Shown here piece by piece: positions 12,501 to 21,500 of a stretch of DNA of 64,000 nucleotides. The position numbers and the translations under genes are program-made. Source of the stretch: Heterocephalus glaber (taxonomy: Eukaryota; Chordata; Mammalia; Rodentia; Bathyergidae); NCBI RefSeq assembly GCF_000247695.1, contig NW_004624795.1:2903307-2967306 (forward strand), read 5' to 3'. Below the pieces are notes generated by a model. It saw only the letters and a list, made by a program, of their open reading frames with translations, searched no databases and was not told where the DNA came from. The stretch's first letter is position 1; each line of letters starts with the position of its first letter.

Positions 12501-15500
12501 TTGGTACCGGATATTGAACTCAGGTCCTTGCGCTTGCAAAGCAGGTGGTGGAACCACTGAGCTAAATCCCCAGCCCTGTTAGTTGTATTGTTGAACACTG
12601 TCTTACTTCCCTGTTGCTGAGACAAAATACCTGACACCCACACGATAAAGGAGGAGAAGTTTATTTTGACTCACAGTTTGTAGAGGTTTCAGTCCATACT
12701 CAGCTGCTCCAAAGTAGTGCGCCATGGCAGTGGGGCTTGGTAAAGGAGAAACAATCTGGCAGCAAGCAGCAAACCTTCCTTTCCCTTTTCATTCCATCCA
12801 GGCTACAAGCCTATTGGTTGGTGCCACCCACACCCACGGTGGGGCTTCCTCTTCAGTAACCCCCTCACCCACAACTATGCTAAACCAATCCATGGAATGA
12901 TCCAGTTATCACACACCCGTGATCCAGACACCTCCAAAAGCCCACCTGTGAGTGTAAGCCATGAAAACACCTTGTGATTTCTGTCGTTAGCATCATATTT
13001 ACAAAACATTATTTTTTTGAAAACCAATTTAGCTTCCAAGTTACAAGAACTTCAGAGGTACTATTGAAGAGCTGGCTCCAAATCAGTATGTGATTAATGG
13101 TGAAGTAGCTATTCTGAATTCTACAACCATTGAAATCTCAGAGCTTCCCATCAGAACATGGACCCAGGTAAGTAACTGTGGCTTTCTTGATTTTGTGGTT
13201 GGCAGACTTTTTGCACTATTGCTCTTGGTCATTGAGGAGACTCCTTACAAAAGGATTGTTTGTTTCTTTAGACGTATAAAGAGCAGGTTCTAGAACCCAT
13301 GCTGAATGGCACTGAGAAGACACCGCCTCTCATAACAGACTATAGGGAATACCACACAGATACCACTGTCAAGTTTGTTGTGAAGATGACTGAAGAAAAA
13401 CTGGCAGAGGCAGAGCGAGCCGGACTGCACAAAGTCTTCAAACTCCAAACAAGTCTCACCTGCAACTCTATGGTATGTCTTTTTTTTTTTTTGGTACTGG
13501 GGATCGAACTCAGGACCTTGAGCTTTCAAAGCAGGCAATAGAACCACTGAGCTAAATCCCCGGCCCCTATGGTATGTCTTATTGTGTGAAAGATGTGTAC
13601 TTCAGCTTGTATTGAAGATTAATATCAATTTTTAAAGATATCTTCTGCTATTTTTATAAATTTTACTGAATTTATTGGCTCATAGCTCTAACCTTCTTCT
13701 CCTTTCCCAGGTGCTTTTTGACCATGTAGGCTGCTTAAAGAAATATGACACAGCGTTGGACATCCTAAGAGACTTCTTTGAACTCAGGCTCAAATATTAT
13801 GGATTAAGAAAAGAATGGCTCCTAGGAATGCTTGGTGCAGAATCTGCTAAACTGAACAATCAAGCTCGCTTTATCTTAGAGAAAATAGATGGCAAAATAA
13901 TCATTGGTAATGTTTTTGTAATAATCCTCTCTACTAAAAATGTAGTTATGCTAATCTTTCATTAAACATTGCTGCTGAGAGTGATGGTGGGAGGGAGGGC
14001 AGAATCCCATGTAGCTCACCTGGTTGCTGAGGCAAGAATTTCTTTAAAATATTTGATTAGGAATTTATACTTTGAAAGTGAGCTTCTCCTAGATTGAGTA
14101 GTTTTTTTCTTGTGCTGGAGACCAAACCCAGAGCCTTGCACAGGCTAAGCATGCAGTCTGCCCCTAAGTTACATCCCCATCTCCCAGACCGAGCATCAAA
14201 GTTTACGGCTGGGAATGTAGCTCAGTGGCACTGCACCTGCCTCAGAACCACAAGGTCCTGAATTCAAGGCTCGATGCTAAAGGAAAACAAAGATTTACTT
14301 GCTATTTAGACAGGAAGAAAATAGAGCTAGAAGACTATGTAAACTGGTTTATCACAAGAGAAGATCCCAGCTGACAAAGAAGAAAAGGCAAGGGCTGGGG
14401 ATTTAGCTCAGTGGCTCCGCTGCCTGCTTTGCAAGCACAAGGTCCCAAGTTCGATCCCCGGTACCAAAACAAAAGAAGAAGAAAAGGCAGGAAGGGGGAT
14501 TATAAGAGACTTGATAAGTAAATGGCACCCAAAACTGAAAAAGTAAAGTCATTTTGGTAATGGGAATTGTACTCGGGACCTTCCACTTGCGAGGCAGGCA
14601 GTGGAACCACTGAGCTAAATGCCCCACCCAAAAAAATCAAGTCTTAAAGATTCTTTTTTTAAGAAATCTATAAGAAGTAAGTGAGGGGTTAAGTGACCAG
14701 GAAGAAGAGTTTTGACAAGCTGGCATACAAGGAAGGTTAAAAGAAATAGCTCAGAGCCAGTGTGGTGGTACATGCCTATAATCCCAGCACCTCAGAAGTT
14801 TGAGGCCAGCCTGGGTGCCATAGCAAGACCTTGTCAGAAAAAGAAGAGAAAGGACAGAGCTGGGCTGGGAAAGGCAGCTAGTTTTAATGAGTTATAGTAG
14901 CAAACCCCAAAACACAGTAACCCTAGTGAGCAAAGGCATAGTTTCTGATGGCACACAAAAATGTTTAGCTTGATAATTACATGTCTGTTTGGATACATAG
15001 TTACAGAACTAGCGCCAGCATATCAGCCTTCTTATTTCAAAGATACTGCTTAAGGCAAACCTAAAATGCATGGTACTGGACATGACCTGAAGGAAAAAGG
15101 GACTTCTCCTTGGCTGGCATTAGGAAATTCTAGGGACTGTGGAGTCTTCTTGAAGAGCAAATATCAGGGTCTAAATATGTGATCAAATTTAAGTTAATTG
15201 AAGAAAGGTCGTGTATTAGTCACTTTCCCATCACTGTGACAAAAATCCCTGACACCCACAACTTAAAGGAGGAGAGGTTTATTGGGTTCACGGTTTCGAG
15301 GGTTCTGTCCATGGTCAGCTGGCTGTAAGGCAGGAAAGGCACAGCCAGAGGGCACAGCACAGGACAGCTGCTCACCCAGGAGGCAGAGGAAGGTGGGAGG
15401 AGCCAGGACGAGGATGCACCCTTCCCAGCACATCCAGGGACCACCCCAACCAGGCCCTGTCTCCTCAACACCCCAACTCCTCAGTGAATTAATCCCACTC

Positions 15501-18500
15501 ATGAGCATGGCACCACCATGACCCACTTACCCCTAAAAGCCCCACCTGTGAACACATGAAAAATTTGGGAGACATTTTAGATCTCAGCCATAACAGGTGG
15601 TACAAAGCTCCAGATAGCGAGTGACTCTCACTGGGCCTCAAAGTGTAGTAAGTTAACTGTCCTGAGCACTAAAACAGAGATAATGCCAAAAGAGGGAATT
15701 AATGTATCATGGAGGACCATGATTAAGAGAGTGTCAATCTTTGGGTGGGTGGAACAGAAAACTGGCCCAATCAAGTGTTACAACAAGCTGGAGCTGGGCA
15801 TGGTGCTTCAGACCTGTAATCCCAGCACTTGGGAGGCTGAGGCAGGAGCATCTCTGTGACTTCAAGTTCAAGGCCACCCCTGGGCTACATACCAAGACCT
15901 TGTCTCAAAAAAAAAAAAAAATTAATTAAAAAGACAGGAACCTAAGTGACGTAGAGGTATATGAAAAAAGGTTTTGATTCCCTTCATTCTTTCAAGAGTC
16001 ATGATTAGATGACAGCCTCATTTATGATTTGACTTCCCCCTTGTAATTTACTTCTGTTACTGATTTGGGGAAAACATTCCTTTCTAAACCAGAATGTACA
16101 AATGAATGCAAAACAGAAACAGTTTGATTCATAGTTTTAGTTTTTTGACTTAATGTGGTAAAACCTTATCCATTTCCTGAAATCTTACTCAAAACCATTA
16201 TCTCTGTTTACATCTTTTAAATAGAAAATAAACCTAAGAAAGAATTAATTAAAGTTCTGATTCAGAGGGGATATGATTCAGATCCTGTGAAGGCCTGGAA
16301 AGAAGCCCAGCAAAAGGTAGCGTCTGGCTTAGCACCCGCTGGTTCCACAAGGGTTGCATTTCACATCGCCCGTCAAGTTGACATTTTCCTCTGCACTTTA
16401 GGTTCCAGATGAAGAAGACAATGAAGAAAGTGACAGCGAGAAGGAGACTGCCAAGGGCGACTCCGCCGCAGATACCGGGCCGACCTTCGCCTACCTCCTT
16501 GACATGCCCCTCTGGTACCTGACCAAGGAAAAGAAAGACGAGTTGTGCAAGCAGCGAAGCGAAAAGGTGGGCTGTCCGCCACGGGCCTGATACTGCTCCT
16601 GCAGAGGGAAAGGAAACAGCTGTGTGTGAGTAAAAACGCTGCTGTGCACCCACTAACTCAGCTTTCTGGTGACCCTATAAAGGAGCAAGAGCTGCACACA
16701 CTGAAGAAAAAGAGTCCGTCAGATCTGTGGAAAGAAGACTTGGCTGCTTTTGTTGAGGAACTAGAGGTAGGCACTCTGTAATGCCCAGGTTAAAAGTTCT
16801 CTCAATGAGGGGCCGGGGATTTAGCTCAGTGATTCCGGCGCCTGCCTCGAAAGCGCAAGAACCCGAGTTCGATCCTCAGTACTAAAAAAGAAAAAAATTA
16901 CATCTTCACTACTGATGATGTGCTTGGTTGTGGAATAGCTTATACAAATTTGTCTTAGGGTGTAACAGGCTGAAATCAGTTTAGCTGTTGCATTTTAGAT
17001 GGTACAGGTTTTCCTTCGCTTCTAAACTTGCTTTCTTACAACCCTTTTGTAGGCTGTTGAAGCCAAAGAAAAACAAGATGAACAAGTAGGACTTCCTGGG
17101 AAAGGAGGGAAACCAAAAGGGAAAAAAGCACAGATGGCTGAAGTTTTGCCTTCTCAACAAGGAACAAGGGTTATTCCTCGGGTGACGGTAGAGATGAAAG
17201 CAGAGGCAGAAAAGAAAATTAAGAAGAAAATCAAGGTGAATACTCTGGCAAGCAGTACATGTAAATACTTTAAGCATATTTTCACTTAGAATTGAATGAG
17301 TTGTATCAAATTTCTAACCCCATGGTTTGGAATTTATCCTATATCTGACTATAACTTTCTTAAGCACCTGATTTTTTAACGTTTAACTATCTTTAAAAAA
17401 GTTATACATGTACCACTATTCGAGCTCTTAACCAAAACCCAAAGAAGAAACATTCCTTGAGCGTGTATATATTTGTATATTTAACTGTTTGTTACTCTAA
17501 ACTCTAAGGTGGCAGAATGTCAGCTCTGTGTCTTGCTGTCTTTTTGTTTGCTTTGGTTTTCACATCTTGCTGTGTTTTAGAGTGAAAATACTGAAGGAAC
17601 CCCTGCGGAGGACAGTGTGGAACTGGAAAGCCTGAAACAAAGGCTAGAGAAGAAACAGAAAAGAGAGCCAGGTACTGCATTGCATTTTAAGGATAGTGGC
17701 AGAAGGCAAAGCGGAAATTGTGTCTGTTAGCACTTCCACATATGGCACGTTTTGTTGAGTTGGTATAAGTGACATGGAGGAGGACCACATCTGAGTTACA
17801 CTTAACCATCCTTATCATGTCCCTGGGATTTGGCTCATTTTAGAAGAGATCATTTTGTAATGAGACAGTTCATTGATTTGACAACTTGAATTCTTTAGGT
17901 AGGATCTATGAAGATACTCAACAGTTATTAGATCTCACTTTGTAGCTACCTATGAGGTCCCAGTATCTAAAGTTTCTTGAGAACATCTTTAGAGTTCAGT
18001 CAGCATCATGCCTGGGATATAGGTAACACTCAGTAAGCCAAGCAAAAAGACAGTTCTGTTAACTAACAGATTATGTGTTTAGCCAGGCGTGCTGGCACAT
18101 GCCTATAATCCCAGCACAAGATGCTGAGGTAGGATTGCCGTGCGTTCAAGGCCAGCCTGGGCTACATAGTGAGACATGCTGGCTCCAAAAGCCAAAAAAA
18201 ACGACAAAAAAAGTAGATTCTGTTTTGTTGGGGGTTTTTTGAGTGTTTACCTTTTTCACATCTTTATTGAGATAGTCACATACCAAATTCATCTACTTGA
18301 AGATTAACTTTTAGTGATTTTAGCTAGTCAGAGTTTTAGATCAGTCTCTCACCCCCAAAGGACACTAGCCATTAATAGCCACACCCATTTTGCCTTTGGT
18401 ATACGGGCTCCTCCCAGTTGTGGGTACACACCTCTAATCCCAGCACTCTGCAAGGCTGGGGTGGAGCATGGCAAGCTGCACCCCACCCTGTGAAACCTGG

Positions 18501-21500
18501 CAACCTGGAGAGACCCAGCCTCAACAGAAAAGCTAGGAGAAGGCTGGGGGTGGCGCTCAGGCCAAAAGCCCTGGGCTCCATCCCCAGGACCACCAAAAAC
18601 TTTTTTTAAATGAAAAGATTTATTTGTGGACTCGCACTTCCATTCCATTAATTGTTCTCTAAGTAGGATCTATGGCCTATGCATCTTGCGTAGATCTCCT
18701 TTTGACAGATAATTTGTGCTCAGCTCCAGGGCACACACATATATCAGCTCATATACAAGATGAATGAAGGGCCAGGGATTTAGCTCAGTGGTTTCACCGC
18801 CTGCTGTGCAACCGTAAGGACCTGAGTTTGATCCCCGATACCAAAAAAAAAAAAAAAGAACAAGATGAATGAAATAAATGAAAATATCAGTATTTTTAAA
18901 AAGTAATGAAAACACTTTGTCCATGCTCTGCTCTGCAGCATTATATATTGGCCCTACACTGCCACACACACGCACCTCTAACCCTTGCTATCTGTCATGT
19001 ACGGTGCATAACCAGTCAGTTCGGCGCTTTGAGCATCCGTGGTACCCAGCATTTTGAGGGGACAAGAAACGGGAGAGTGTGGCATTAGTAAACCTCGAGA
19101 GGTTGCTGTGGAGGGTTCTACAAAAGACACCAGCTGGGTATGGTGGTGCACACTTGGAACCCAGCATTTGGGAGGATGAGTTGGAGCCCGGCCTGGGTAG
19201 CTAGCAAGACCCTATCTCAAAAAGGGGGGTGGGGGCCGGGGATCTAGCTCAGTGGCACCCCACCTGCCTGGCAACCGCAGGGTCCTGAGTTTGATCTCCA
19301 CTACCAAAAACAAGGGGTAGCGAGTGGAGTCTGCACTGCCTAGGTTCACTCCTCAGTGGAGGAAAGAAAGGAGGGCAAGCAGGCACTGCACGGTGGGCAC
19401 TGTAGGGGTCTACAGAGAGGTTGAGGTCAGCGTGGGCTCCTACTGATTACAAAGGCTTTATAAAGACAGCGCTCGGTTAGAACCTGCACAGTTGGTAAGA
19501 CTGGGAGAAGAAACATGAGCGTGTGGTGTGCACAGGACAGAGGTCTCCTCAATGGGGAAGTTCTCTACTGGAAAACAGCAGAAAGTCGGTAAGCACTGCG
19601 TTGTGGGGGAGATTGGTTAGATTTGATTAGGGAACAGGAACTAGGTGAACCAGAGGTAAATTCCCCACAAGACTGGAAAGGGCCACGCGGAGCTGTTCCG
19701 GAGCTGCCCAAGTTATGAGGGGTGGGAGGCGGGGCGTGTGTGACCACGGTGGGCGTGGGAAGGAGCCATCATGCACGACATGCCTTACATCGTGTCTGTG
19801 CTGAGCGAGCAGCCTGTCCATTTCTCTCATCAGCCTGCTCCCGGCACCGCCTCCGTGCTCAGGGAGCCTCGGAAGTGTGGCCGAGTGGTGGATGGAGAAA
19901 GCTGAGTCTGAGGTCCACAAGTGATTGATTCATTTCTGTCTCCCTTCTAGGTGCCCGGGCAAAGAAACAAACTACCTTGCCATTTAAACCTATCAGAAAA
20001 GGAAAGAAGAGAAACCCCTGGTCTGATTCAGAATCAGATATGAGTAGTACTGAAAGTAATTTTGATGTCCCGCCACGAGAAATAGAGCCACGGAGAGCTG
20101 CAGGTAAGGAAGCTGAAGAACATGCCAGATAGGCTGATGTAAGCCGGCCAAGAACTTGAGGGGGCTTAGTCCTGGAAATCACTGTTTCTGAGTGGTAAAT
20201 TATACTGTTTGAAAAACTGAAACATTTTTAGGGGGTTAAATGGAAGTTTACATGCACGTGAAGTGTTACATCAGTATGTGCCTAAGTGGTTTTCTTGCCC
20301 TCTGGTTCCTTATACGTATTTTTTTTTTGTACCGGGGATCGAACTCAGGTCTTGCGCTTGCAGGGCAGGCAGTGGAACCATTGAGCTAAATCCCCGGCCC
20401 TACATGTATATTTTTAACAGCAAAAACCAAATTTACAATGGATTTGGATTCAGATGAAGATTTCTCAGATTCTGATGAAAAAGCTGAAGAAGACGATTTT
20501 GTCCCATCAGATGCTAGTCCTCCTAAGGCCAAAACTCCCCCAAAGTAAGCACCTTTAAGGCGGATTTTGTCAGCCTTGTTTCTCATAGTAGACAATATGA
20601 TTTGTGTTGTTTGATACACTGAACAGCTGGTTCTCAGGATGTTGTTGTTTTTTTCTTCTAGATTTACAAAAAGAGAACCAAAGCCACAGAAAATCACCGT
20701 GTCAGGTGTGTATTTAATAGAAACAGTAAGACGTCTGCTTTCACCGGGGCATTCGGGTCCACATTATCCAAGTACTTTGAAAATGAACTGGAGTTCTCAT
20801 TAGCACTCTCGCTGTTGTTTATTAGGGCTCCCAACTTAATGTACTAAATGTAATCACAGCACTAGCCAGGTACCGTGCTAGGTGCTAGAGATGCTAAAGA
20901 TACAAAGGGCTCTTGTGAAGAGTTCAGAAATTAGAACAAAGCTGTCGGAGTGTGGTTAAAGTGTTGGGGAAGAGTGTTTAAACAGTAACTGGCAGGGCAG
21001 CAGGGACACGCAGTGAGAGGGTTCTCATGTGCTGCTTTCCCCGCTCTCCTGGCCACGTAAAGTAACCGGCCTGGAGGCTGCAGGTGCTGAGGACAGGGAG
21101 CCACCTGCTGACCTCCCAGCCCAGCCTGAGGCTACAAAGCCACCTCCTGAGAGAAGCGCGACCATGAAGAAGACCACAGCAAAAGGTAACCCTAGACCTT
21201 TGGCTCAGGTCAGCGCTGGAGTTCCCGACCGGCTTCCCCAGGCCTATTCCTTTTTCTGTGAAAACTTGCTACTGACATCGCAGTAAGACATTTTCCAAAT
21301 GGAAGCAGTTTCTTTTAGATCTTTATAACAGTATAGTCAGGAAGCTGAAAGCCAGCATGCTTCTCAGAATGCCAGGCATATAGCTCATTTCTGTAACAGG
21401 GTTACAAAATATATATAAGCAGTTGCAAATGTTCGATCTTAAAACATAATTTAAAAACGGAATGCTTAAGAGTACTTCAGTTCTCTAGAAGTAACTATTT

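Noticed and set aside
12605..12985. MaLR-like segment as an exon or gene
   Set aside because: No open frame of note, and a second copy at 15214-15597 shows that it is repetitive.
14392..14478. tRNA-like sequences across the window as tRNA genes
   Set aside because: A and B boxes are present, but there is no acceptor stem or complete cloverleaf, and A-tails with target repeats show they are ID SINEs.
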